Shown here: positions 21,545 through 32,558 of the stretch, in pieces
How positions within the stretch are numbered: position 1 is the first letter of the stretch
How the letters are laid out: the number at the start of each line of letters is the position of its first letter
Source: Dastarcus helophoroides
Lineage: Eukaryota > Arthropoda > Insecta > Coleoptera > Bothrideridae
Assembly: GCA_028583605.1 (NCBI GenBank)
Contig: CM053330.1
Span: forward strand, 33,485,619-33,549,618
Direction: 5' to 3'
DNA length: 64,000 nucleotides
The notes under the pieces: model-generated
Told to the model about the DNA's origin: nothing
The model's database searches: none
Seen by the model: the letters and a program-made list of their open reading frames with translations, nothing else
Translations under genes and position numbers: made by a program

Positions 21545-22859
21545 CAAAGTCAAAATTTAAATTTATAGGTTTTAGGTTTGAAAGTCAAAATTCAGATTTT
21601 GATGTAAAATAGAAATTTCGTTGTTGAAAAAATTAAAATTTTGAGCCAAAAATAACTAAAACTTAAAAACTGTCAATATTTTTACTTCTATTTTGAAATT
21701 TTCCTTAGAGTCTATCCAGAAAGGTAAAGCTTTTCAATGAAATTTTCGTTCTAGATATATGATTTGAACCCGGAAAATTTTATTATTAACGATATGAACC
21801 TCGTACCTCATAAAAATATATATAGTTTATTGTGTAGTAGTTTCTTTTGGATTGACGTCATTGTATATCACCTACAAATGAAACGAATCTTGCGCTGTTT
21901 AAAAGCTTTAGTGATACAATTTATGTTTCGTGGTTTTTTTTTGAAAAAAAGTTTTACATCTATTTTTTTAAATAATATCATTTATATGTATTAACAACGT
22001 TGATAATCTTAACTATAAAAAATCAATAAAAATGCTAAAGGATATTTTTTTACTAAATTGGTTGCCACTCAAAGATTTTGGTGGTCTTTAAACATTGTGG
22101 TGCAACGGAGTGGTCCTTGGTTATCTTCAAAAATTAAGAATGAAATTGAAATACAAATCTTACACAGTATCTCTCTGAAGATAATAGGTTGGCTATCGAA
22201 CCAGAGCAACCTTTGTAGTGTTTTTTAATCTTTCTTTGTTTCAGAAGACAATATTTGTATTTCAACTTTTAAAAATTGTTATATGAATTTTGTCCCCTGC
22301 AATCAAAAAAGATGAAAACACACAACAACACTTGCTCTAGGCCAGGGTTTTTGTGTTTTTTAAATCTTGGTTTCAGGAGATAAGATTTGTATATTAAGCC
22401 AATTAAAAAGTCAAAAGTGAACACAAGGTTAGGTTTATACTCGTAAATTCATGACTCACATTGAAATTCTGGGAGTAAACTCGAAATTCAAAATTCGTTT
22501 GTCAATTTTAATATGTTGTTTCGAAATTCTATTTTTTTTTCTCAAAAAGATATGTACGTTGTTGACATTGATGTCATCATTTTGAGGTGATTCGCGAATT
22601 TTCAACTTTGTGCTCCTCCGAATTTGATGTAAAAATTGAAACTTTTTGAAAATTTCAAGTTAAGCTTCTGAAAGGTTAAATATTCAAGTTCAAAGTCAAA
22701 ATTTTCATAGTATACCTAAAATTTAGGTTTTGAGTTTTTTATACAAGTTTCAAGTTTCTTTTGAAAACCAAATTATTTTTCTTAAAAATTTTGGTTTTAA
22801 ACTTGCAATTGTACATTTATTCCTAAACTTCATTTAACTAAAAATTAGACTTTATAGAA
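21545..22859. repeat. Mixed degenerate AT-rich sequence
   Basis: Array-like words in both orientations, with no coding evidence. Family P copy j and a further fragment (about 22283-22395) lie inside. Confidence 0.5.
22098..22267 (-). mobile_element. Family P copy j
   Basis: Tail on the left (GCAACGGAGTGGTCC), then the centre motif CTCTCTGAAGATAATAGG. Near-identical 11-bp flanks TTTAAACATTG (22087-22097) and TTTAAAAATTG (22268-22278). Confidence 0.8.
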
Positions 22860-22879
22860 ATGTTAACTTTTTATCTTGT

Positions 22880-23335
22880 TGCTTTTCATACGCTTCGTCT
22901 TCCCCTTCTACCTGCTAGTTTTCCTTATCTTCTTTCTCCTCTTTCTTTTGTTCCTCTTTTTTTTCCTCCTCTTCTTCTTCCTAGTCTTCCTTATCTTTTT
23001 TCTCCTCTTCCTTTTCTTCCTCTTCTTTTTCTTTTTCCTCGCCGTCTTTCTCTTCTTCTTTTTCGTCTTCTTTCTCTTTATCATCTTTTTTTCTGTAATC
23101 TTTATCTTTTTCTTTTCGTCTTCCTTTGTTTCTTTCTCTTTATCTATCTCTTCTTTATCTTCGTGATTCTCTTCTTCTTCTTAGTTTTCCTCTTCTTCTT
23201 CCTCTTAATCTTCTTTATCTTCCTCTTTTTTTCGTCTTCCCCTTCTTCTTATTCTTTTTCTTTGTCTTGTTTTTTGCCCTCCTCTTCTTCGTCTTCCTCT
23301 TCCTCGTCTTTTTCCTTTTCCCTCAACTCTTTTTT
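22880..23335. repeat. 450-bp polypyrimidine tract (CTT/TCC trinucleotide-like)
   Basis: Nearly all C and T on the plus strand with a loose 3-bp period, so the minus strand is a GAA/GGA/AAG purine tract. It may be the expanded tail of a LINE in minus orientation, like the GAA tail at 3094, but no LINE sequence adjoins it. Long hydrophobic or Ser-rich frames across it are artefacts. Confidence 0.9.
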
Positions 23336-24065
23336 ATATCTGATATGAGCTTCAAATTTCGAATTTTTGCTTGATATTTTGTGTTAAAACTCAAATTGCC
23401 CAATAAATTAGGAGTTTTTCTCAAAATTTGATCAACACTTTTAAAATTTCAAATTCAAACTTGAATCTTTGTAATTCGAATAGTCTTGAAATATTTTTTT
23501 ATAAATTTTGAGTATTTTTCTGAAAACTTTGACCATTTTCTCTTAATGTTTAAATTTTTAAATCGCTACTGACTTTTTTTTTAAGTCTTAAGCTTCTATT
23601 TTAAGTAAAAATCGAAGTTTAGTAATAATAGTCTAGTAATAATATTGTCCCCTGTATGTAAACTAAATGGTATTTTGACAAAACAACATTCAAACTGAGA
23701 AAAACAGAAGAAATTAAATTTTAGCGCGAATTTTTAAAAAAATATTCAAATTTCGAGTTTCAATTAAAAATAACAGCATAATTACAAAATTCTAAAGAAT
23801 AGAAAATTCGTAATTTGAAAATCAACATTTTAATAACCAATACCTCGTAATCCTTAGGGGGTTTTCTCAAATTTTAATAGCAACTGGAGTTTAACATTTT
23901 TTAAAAATAGTCAAAGGTTGGGATTAAATACAAAAATTCGAGAATGAGAGAACATTTCAACAATAAATTTAAAATTTGGCAACATTATTTAAAATGTTAT
24001 ATATTTTTTTTTCATTGGTCTTTTTTTAAAATTGCACCTTTTTACAACTAAATAAAAAAATACGG

Positions 24066-24312
24066 TGTAACAAAATGGTCCTTGAAAAATTGAAATACAA
24101 ATATTGTCCCCTTAAACCAAGAAAGATTAAAAAACACAACAAAGGTTGCTCTAACGTGTTTCGTGAGAGAGTATCTCTCTGAAGATGATAGCTTTGCTAT
24201 TGAAACGCGTTATAGGAAACTTTGTTGTGTTATTAAATCTTTCGTGGTTTCAGGGAACAAGATTTGTATTTCAATTTTTAAAGATAACCAAAAATCAGTA
24301 CGTTCCACCAAA
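24066..24312. mobile_element. Family P copy k (tails on both sides)
   Basis: Palindrome with centre GAGAGAGTATCTCTCTGAAG. A decayed tail on the left (AACAAAATGGTCC) and one on the right (GTACGTTCCACCAAAA) make it the only copy here with both. Confidence 0.78.
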
Positions 24313-25186
24313 ATTCTGGTCCTTGGTAAAGATAAAGATGAAAGATGTACGATTTGTATATCAGTTTAAAAAAATAACAATCTTGAAGCTTCAGCTTGCA
24401 AATATGTGATGAAAATTTAAATTTCTAACTTAAGCTGGATACTTGCTAGCAAAAATCGAAAATGAGGGTGAAATAGAAATTTCAACATCAACGATAAAAT
24501 TCCAAAAGTCGTTTCTGTTTTAAAGTCTAAAGTTTTTGAAAAAAAATGAACAATTTTCAATTTTAGGTAAAAGTAAAAATAAAAAAAAAACAAAATATTG
24601 ACGAAAAATAAAGCTTTATGAAAAAATTAAAAATTTGGGACAAACATTTGAGAAAAGAAACAAGATTTCGTGTTTAAGTTTTGGAAAGAAGTTGAAATTT
24701 TGAAGTCGACATTTTGTAAACAAAAAGCGAGATAAACGAAATTGTGACTTTTAACCTCACAAAATGTGGTCAAAAACAAAAAAAAGGCATAATTTTCATA
24801 AAAGAATCGAAACTTTCAGACAAAAAATTTTATGCCGAACCGGAATGATGCGGATGCAACCTTACAGGATCAGAACTGAGAAGGAGGACGACGATAAAAT
24901 TTCAAAAGTCGTTTCCGTTTTAAAGTCTGAAGTTTTCGAAAAAAGTGAACAATTTTCAATTTTAAATAAAAAAGCCGAACTATTGAGGAAAAAATCAAGT
25001 TTTGTGAAAAAAATAAGAAATCTGGGACAAACATTTGAGAAAATAAAAAAGATTTCGTCCTTAACTTTTGGAAAAAAGTTGAAATTTTGGAAGTCGACAT
25101 TTTGTAAATAAAAAGCGAGACAAACGAAATTGTTACTTTTAGCTCCAAAAAATGTAGCCAAAAATCAAAAAAGGTCATAATTTTGA

Positions 25187-25345
25187 TTTTTTTTTGGTGA
25201 AATGGACTGGTCCTTGGTTATCTTTAAAAATTGAACTTGTCTCCTGAAACCAAGAAAGATCAAAAAACACAACAAACGCGTTAGAGCAACCTTTGTTGTG
25301 TTTTTTAATCTTTCTTGGTTTTAGGGGACAAGTTATGTATTTCAA
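25187..25345 (-). mobile_element. Family P copy l with an internal empty-site control
   Basis: Inserted into one unit of the 393-bp tandem repeat, so uninterrupted units show the pre-insertion sequence. The 9-bp duplication TAATTTTGA flanks it (25178-25186 and 25346-25354). The tail side starts with a run of nine T, that is, a 3' A-tail on the minus strand. Confidence 0.9.
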
Positions 25346-26740
25346 TAATTTTGATAAAAAATCGAAACTTTCAGAAAAAAAGTCTTAAACCGAGCCGTAA
25401 CGATGCAGGTGCAACCTCACAGGATCAGAACTGAGAAGGAAGGCGACGATAAAATTTCAAAACTCGTTTCCGTTTTAAAGTCTGAAGTTTTCGAAAAAAG
25501 TGAACACTTTTCAATTTCAAGTAAAAATAAAAATAAAGAAATTAAAATATTGAGAAAAAGTCAAGTTTTATGAAATAAATAAGAAATCGTAGATGAAAAT
25601 TTGAGAAAAGGAACAAGATTTCATGTTTAAGTTTTGGGAAAAAGTTGAAATTTTGGAAGTCGACATTTTGTAAATAAAAAGCGAAACAAACGAAATTGTG
25701 AAATTTAGCTCCAAAAAATCTAGCCAAAAATCAAAAAAAGTCATAAATTTGATAAAAGAATCAATACTTGAAGCAAAAAAGTTTTAAGCCGAGCCGTAAC
25801 CATGCAAGTGCAATCTCACAGGATCAGAAATGAGAAGGAGGGCGACGATAAAATTTCAAAAGTCGTTTCCGTTTTAGTCTGAAGTTTTCGAAAAAAGTGA
25901 ACAATTTTCAATTTCAACTAAACATGAAAATAAAGAAGCCGAGATATTGGAAAAAAAGTTAAGTTTTATGAAAAAAAATAAGAAATATGAGACAAACATT
26001 TGAGAAAAGAAACAAGATTTCGTGTTTAAGTTTTGGAAAAAAGTTGAAAACTTGGAAATCGACATTTTGTAGATAAAAAGCGAAATGAACCAAATTGTGA
26101 CTTTTAGCCTCAAAAAATGTGGCAAAAACTCAAAAAAGGTCATAATTTTAATAAAAGAATCGAAACTTTCAGAAAAAAAGTTTTTAGTTGAGCTGTAATG
26201 ATGCAGGTCCAGCCTCATAGGATCAGAAGTGAGGAGGGCCCAAAAATGGCAATGACATTTTATTTTACTTAGTCGTCAAAAATATTTTCGTGTGCCACAC
26301 AATTTTTCCGAGCCTAAATGTTGTTTTTTCCATAGGGCCCATTAAAATCTAGCTACGGCACTGGTTTAAAAAAACGCATTCCTTTAAATTAGAAATGTTG
26401 GAAAATAAGTCGAGATTTAAGGTTAAAACTAGAAATATTTTACTATGCTCAAAATGTCGAGACATAATCCAAAAATTGAGAGAAAAAAATCTAAATTTTG
26501 ATTTTAATGTCAAAATTACGGTATGACACATAGAAAATTTACCGTAGAGCATAACTCTCCGGAAAAGACATCGAAAAAAATTTTGAAGTACCTCGATTTT
26601 GTTTGCTGAGGAGGAACAACTTTTAATTTAAAAAGGATAGCCCAAATTTCACCCTTCTATGGATGTCATCGCCAAAATTTTTCAAATGGGAACGGGGGTA
26701 AAGTAACAAATCATTGAAAAGTGTTTCTGATTCTCTATAC

Positions 26741-26800
26741 CAGTGTTTCCCAACCGGTGTGTCACCGGAGGTTTTCAGGTGTGCCGCCAAAATATTGAAC
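26741..26800 (+). mobile_element. hAT-like terminal sequence
   Basis: CAGTGTTTCCCAACCGG followed by TGTGTCACCGG resembles widespread hAT-superfamily ends. The matching far end was not found. The T-rich array 27180-29880 follows it. Confidence 0.5.
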
Positions 26801-27179
26801 TTTAAAACATTAATTTGTTCAGATTACGTTCTTTTTGGTCATCAAAATTTGTTGCATGTGAAGATTTTTTTCTACGTCAAAATTTGTTTGGTTATGAGTA
26901 CCTACGCTTTTTTTGGTCGTAATATTTATTTGATACATGGAAACTTTTTTTTTGAGTTATCTAAATTCTTATGCATGTGTATTCTCTTCTTTTACCCAAA
27001 TTACAAAAAAAAGGTTAGGAAACACTTTTCCATACGCTGGGGCCACTTTTTTCCGTTTTTAAAATTGGATCAATTTATTTAGAAGTTACGAAATCTTGGA
27101 ATCTCATTAATACATTTCTCGGGAAATGCAAACCGTTTTAGTGTGGATATTTTGGCTTTATTGCGAGTTATGTTCATTT

Positions 27180-29880
27180 CGACTTTTTGAAAATGTTGAC
27201 CTCTTCAGAAGTTCGACCTATTTTCAAAATGACCTTTTTTAAAATCGTAACATTTTTGAAGAATTCAGCTTTTTTGAACATTTTAATTTAAAATTGAATT
27301 TTTTGGGTTTGAGCTTCTCTCATCGATTATTTTGGAAAATTTCAACTTTCCTTTAAAAATAGACTTTTTGATTTCAGTTTTTGAAAATTACGATTATTTT
27401 TAAATTTTGACCTTTTTAATAACTTTGCCTTTGTGCGAACTTTTTCTAAAATTTTGACTTTCCGAAAATTGCGATCTCTGCGTATTTAGATTTTTTGAAA
27501 TTTCCAACGTTTCTGAAATTTTGGACGTTTTTGAAATTTCCGACTTTTTTCAAAGAGTTCCACTTTTAAAGTTTCTAATTTTTTCGAAACTGTTTCTGCA
27601 TTTTCTCAAATTTTTGACTTATTTTGAAAATTTCCACTTTTTTCGGGATTTTAACTTTTTTTATGAAGAAATCCACCCTTTTGAAAAATACGACTTTTTC
27701 TCTAAATCTTATTTTTTTTTAAACTGCGACTTTATTCAAAAATCTCTACCTTTTTGAAAAGCTCTATTTAAAAAATACAATTCTTAGGAACTTTGGCTTT
27801 TTGCGAAGTTATGACTCTTCTGAAAATTTTAACTCATTTCAAAATTTCGAATTATTGTCAAATTAAACTAAATTTGGACTACGAAAAATTTTATTTTTTT
27901 AAGAATTCTACTCTTTTGGAAACTGCGACTATATTTTAATTTCGACAGCTTAAAATACTCATTTTTTTAAATGACCCAAAATTTTTACTCATTTTAAAAT
28001 TTCGAATTGTTCTCAAATTAAACTAAATTTGGACTACGAAAAATTTTATTTTTTTTTAAGAATTCTACTCTTTTGGAAACTGCGACTATATTTTAATTTC
28101 GACAGCTTAAAATCCTCATTTTTTTAAATGACCCAAAATTTTTGAGCATTTCAAAATTTTCTCGACTATTTACAAAATTTGATTTTATTTAAAACTTGCC
28201 TTTTTCCAAAATTTATATATTTTAGGCTTCAGAAGTACATACGAGGATTAAAATTTAGATTAGATATTGAAACAATGACTTTTTGAAAACTTCAACTTTG
28301 GAAAATTTAGATTCAACATTTCCACTTGGAAATTTTAATTTGATTTTTGGAAATCTTAGGTTTGGTTCAAAATTTTGTCTATTTTTTCAAAAATATTTCG
28401 AAATTTTCTCGAGTTTTTGACTTATTTTGAAAATTTCTACGTTTTTCGTGATTTTATCTTTTTTTATCAAGAAATCCACCCTTTTGAAAGTTACGACTTT
28501 TTCTGTAAATCTTATTTTTTTATAAACTGCGACTTTATTACAAAATCTCAATTTTTTTGAAAAGCTTTATTTAAAAAATACCATTTTTTAGGAACTCTGG
28601 CTTTTTCCGAAATTATGACTCTTTTGAAAATTTTAACTCATTTCAAAATTTCAAATTGTTCTCAAATTAAACTAAATTTGGACTACGAAAAATTTTATTT
28701 TTTTTTAAGAATTCTACTCTTTTGTAAACTGCGACTATATTTTAATTTCGACAGCTTAAAATACTCATTTTTTTAAATGACCCAAAATTTTTACTCATTT
28801 TAAAATTTCGAATTGTTCTCAAATTAAACTAAATTTGGACTACGAAAAATTTTATTTTTTTTTAAGAATTCTACTCTTTTGGAAACTGCGACTATATTTT
28901 AATTTCGACAGCTTAAAATCCTCATTTTTTAAATGACCCAAAATTTTTACGCGTTTCAAAATTTTCTCGACTATTTACAAAATTTGATTTTATTTAAAAC
29001 TTGCCTTTTTCCAAAATTTATATATTTTAGGCTTCAGAAGTACATACGAGGATTAAAATTTAGATTAGATATTGAAACAATGACTTTTTGAAGACTTCAA
29101 CTTTGGAAAATTTAGATTCAACATTTCCACTTGGAAATTTTAATTTGATTTTTGGAAATCTTAGGTTTGGTTCAAAATTTTGTCTATTTTTTCAAAAATA
29201 TTTCGACATTTTCTCGAGTTTTTGACTTATTTTGAAAATTTCCACGTTTCTCGTGATTTTATCTTTTTTTATCAAGAAATCCACCCTTTTGAAAGTTACG
29301 ACTTTTTCTCTAAATCTTATTTTTTTTATAAACTGCGACTTTATTAAAAAATCTCAATTTTTTTTGAAAAGCTCTATTTAAAATATACCATTTTTTAGGA
29401 ACTCCGGCTTTTTCCAAAATTATGACTCTTTTACAAATTTTAACTCATTTCAAAATTTCGAATTGTTCTCAAATTAAACTAAATTTGGACTACGAAAAAT
29501 TTAATTTTTTTAAAGAAGTCTACTCTTTTGGAAACCGCGACTATATTTTAATTTCGACAGCTTAACATACTCATTTTTTTAAATGACCCAAAATGTTTAC
29601 GCATTTCAAAATTTTCTTGACTATTTACAAAATTTGATTTTATTTAAAACTTGCCTTTTTCCTCCAAAATTTATACATTTTAGACTTCAGAAGTACATAC
29701 GAGTATTAAAATTTATATTAGATATTGAAACAATGACTTTTTGAAAACTTCAACATTTGAAAATTTAGATTCAACATTTTCACTTGGCAATTTTAATTTG
29801 ATTTTTGGAAATCTTAAGTTTGGTTCAAAATTTTGACTTTTTTTCGAAATTTTGACTTTTCTTTGGATAATTTGCCCGAT
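27180..29880. repeat. T-rich array with about 805-bp higher-order tandem repeat
   Basis: The word GGACTACGAAAAATTT(T/A)A starts at 27876, 28031, 28680, 28837 and 29487. A 155-157-bp duplication sits inside an approximately 805-bp unit, and the third unit has lost that inner duplication. Other landmarks (CCACCCTTTTGAAA near 27672, 28477 and 29280) agree. Frames of 60-80 codons repeat with it and are not genes. Confidence 0.9.
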
Positions 29881-29889
29881 CTGCCCTGT

Positions 29890-31860
29890 GATCAGTCCGA
29901 GCCTGGTTGTAAAAAAAACGGTTGCGGTAAATAATATAAACAAATATATTGTTTAAAACAAAATTTACTTTACCAAGTTCAGTTTGTAAGATGTTTAATA
30001 TATTATTTAGATAAATTGTTTACTTAGGAAAATATTTCTTGGCACACGAATATATGATATTATAGCTATTAATGTAACGAGATTATTATGCGATTTATAA
30101 TAATCGAGGACGTTGCCAGACGACGAGGCGTTAGCCGAGTCGTCTGGCCACGTCCGAGATTATTTAAATCTCTAATAATCCAGTTGCATTAAAAGCTTTA
30201 TCGTATCATTGACAACGATAACATAAAAAAATCAATAAACTTTTAAAATGAAATTTTATTTAGGGTATGATGATAGGTAACTAACGTATTATGTGCTACT
30301 AAGTTATTATGAAACTGCTAAATATTATGAGGTTAATAATAATCGATAAAGATTTAATTTTAAGGACACTTACGTTCAAAAATACCGTAAAGTATTTTAT
30401 AATCATGTATCAAAAATGTTTTCAAAAGTAAACAGTTTCATTTATTTAAATAATAACCTAAAAACAACTGGGCTCGCTAAACTAGAAAACAAATTTAAAA
30501 ACAACTAAAGACGAGTTAGTAAGGATGCAAAAAAAACAAAAATATGCTAAAGAGTTCACTTTGAACAAACAATAGCACTACTCTCTGAACAATATAATTT
30601 CTCTTCTGAAGATTCTGAAAATTAAAGCAAACAATCAGACTAATAGATAATACTTCTCGGAAATGCCGATCACCGTGAAGACCAAAATTATGTTTACCAA
30701 CTATTATAAACCTGTCCTATAATTAATTTAAAAACTACGGGGTCAGTTCCAATATGTACTTTGGATATCGGATATGGTCAAGGTACAGGAGGTATCCGTC
30801 GAGATCAATAACATTTGATCGAAACTAGCCGTGAATTTATTGCGGATGGAAAGCCCCCTGAAACGAAGCAACCGAAAAAAATATATAAACGGTGCAAAAA
30901 ACTCGTCCATCTCGTCAATAGGTCATAACTAGACGCAGTAGTCTCATTTCTAAATTGTCTGAATCAATTTGGCCGGCGCAAACAGGAGAATTTTCCATAG
31001 CAATTTACCCGCTATTATTTAGACATCTACGATGTGCTTATTTTATCACGTTGGCTTTGTGAGTCACTTTCCGTTGGAGCAATTGTTAGATTAAAAGCAA
31101 TTGAGTCTGCTTAAATTTTGTTATAACCACCTTTCCTTTGATAATAGCTGGCTTACTTATATTCATTGCTTGTCAAGATAATATCGGAATAGGAAAACCT
31201 CCACGACGGGTTTAATTTTAGAATCTTAATAGTGCATAATGGCTGGTCATATGGATACCAGCAAAATCCGAACAAACATTCGTTTTAAAACATTATTAGA
31301 TAATCATTGCAATGATCAAGATTATTAACTTCGTAGAATATACATGTAGATGTTTTGCTTTTACGATCGGAAGATCAAAATAACTCAAAGACATTATTTA
31401 CAACATTGAGTGTGTATGCTATGAATTTATGTTAATACCAGCATAAATACACGACTGGAACTGGCCTTCTTAAGAACCACAGAGTGTTTTTTAAAAGCGG
31501 AAAAATCCGGCACACTGTTTTCGATCCGAGATTGTCAGTAAATTAGATTTTATTGACAATATACTAGGATTTTAAATATGCGCTACGGTAAGCAAATCGA
31601 CATTATTTCCATAACATTGTGTAATTTTCCTTTATCGGATACATCTACATTTTCCATACAAAGCAAAATGGTTCATTAATTCTATAGATTCGGGATATAA
31701 ATAAATTGTTGTAAGCTGATACCACAATTGTGCTGCAAATTATAAGCTATCCATTTGCACCCTATTTATTGCTGTATCTTCGTCTATATCTTCCTATTTC
31801 TTCTACCAAATCACTAAACGTAATATTATGGTAACGATTCGGCAAACAGAGACCAATTTC
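29890..31860. other. No gene seen; unique-looking AT-rich DNA with one palindrome
   Basis: Apart from the palindrome at 30069-30193, I see no transposon signature and no frame with coding character. Confidence 0.5.
30069..30193. repeat. Imperfect palindrome, arms about 55 bp
   Basis: Arms 30069-30123 and 30138-30193 contain GACGTTGCCAGACGAC and its inverse (GTCGTCTGGCCACGTC) around a small loop (GAGGCGTTAGCCGA). It is GC-rich against its surroundings. It is probably a short foldback DNA element. Confidence 0.75.
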
Positions 31861-32397
31861 GGCCTAAAATTGACAGACATTTCGACTAAGGTAAAAATTC
31901 AATAAGTAAATTTGAGTTTCGAATTATCACAAAAAAAAACGAATGTATTTGAAAAATTCGTAATTTAGAAAATGAATCTAATATTTAACAAAAAAATTTT
32001 ATTTCAAAGTTGAAATTTCAGAAATAAATATGATTTTCAAGTTTAAATCCTAAACTATGAGAAAAAATTCGAAATTTAGGTAGTAAAAAACTCAAAATTT
32101 ATAATAAACATTTTTTCGATTTTCAAATTTAAATACAAAATTTTGAACAAAGTGTCCAGACCAGAAAAATTTTAGGTTGCATTAAAAAATGAATTTGAAA
32201 ACGAAATTTTGAGAGACTGGTAAATATTTTGAATAGAAATCCGGCTTTTCAAGGAAAAATCCTATCTTTAAGATTAAGGACGAAATTTGAAAAACTAAGG
32301 CAAAATGACGAAACGAAAACGAAAAACGATTTTCTATAATTAGACATGCGCGCAATCACAAGAAAATTAGTTGCTTTTTCATACTGTATATTTGATG

Positions 32398-32558
32398 GAA
32401 CGGACTGGTCCTTGGTTATCTTCAAAAATTGAAATACAGAACAAGTCCCCTGAAACCAAGAAACCCTGAAACGCAACAAAGGTTGCTTTAACGCCTTTCG
32501 TGAGAGAGTATCTCTCTGAAGCTCTCGCAACCTTTGTTGTATTTTAATAATTTTAGTA
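32398..32558 (-). mobile_element. Family P copy m (shortened)
   Basis: Tail GGAACGGACTGGTCC on the left, arms shortened, centre GAGAGAGTATCTCTCTGAAG kept. Confidence 0.8.

Larger units (their letters stand above)
23340..26225. repeat. AT-rich array with about 393-bp tandem repeat (4 units)
   Basis: The phrase AAGTCGTTTC(C/T)GTTTTAAAG recurs near 24510, 24907 and 25463, with a shortened version near 25861. The more GC-rich segment CAGGATCAGAA recurs near 24868, 25422, 25818 and 26218. Period is about 393 bp. One interval is 554 bp because family P copy l (159 bp plus 9-bp duplication) sits in it. The right border at about 26340 has an AGCTACGGCACTGG end-like motif. Confidence 0.85.

Noticed and set aside
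22860..23374. A 162-codon and two shorter hydrophobic frames that look like membrane proteins
   Set aside because: Created by the polypyrimidine tract; no start context, no motif, and all frames look alike.
2166..25345. Family P as a classical MITE or foldback DNA transposon
   Set aside because: Considered because of the palindrome, but the one-sided A-tailed end, 7-13 bp variable duplications and truncated half-copies fit retroposition better.
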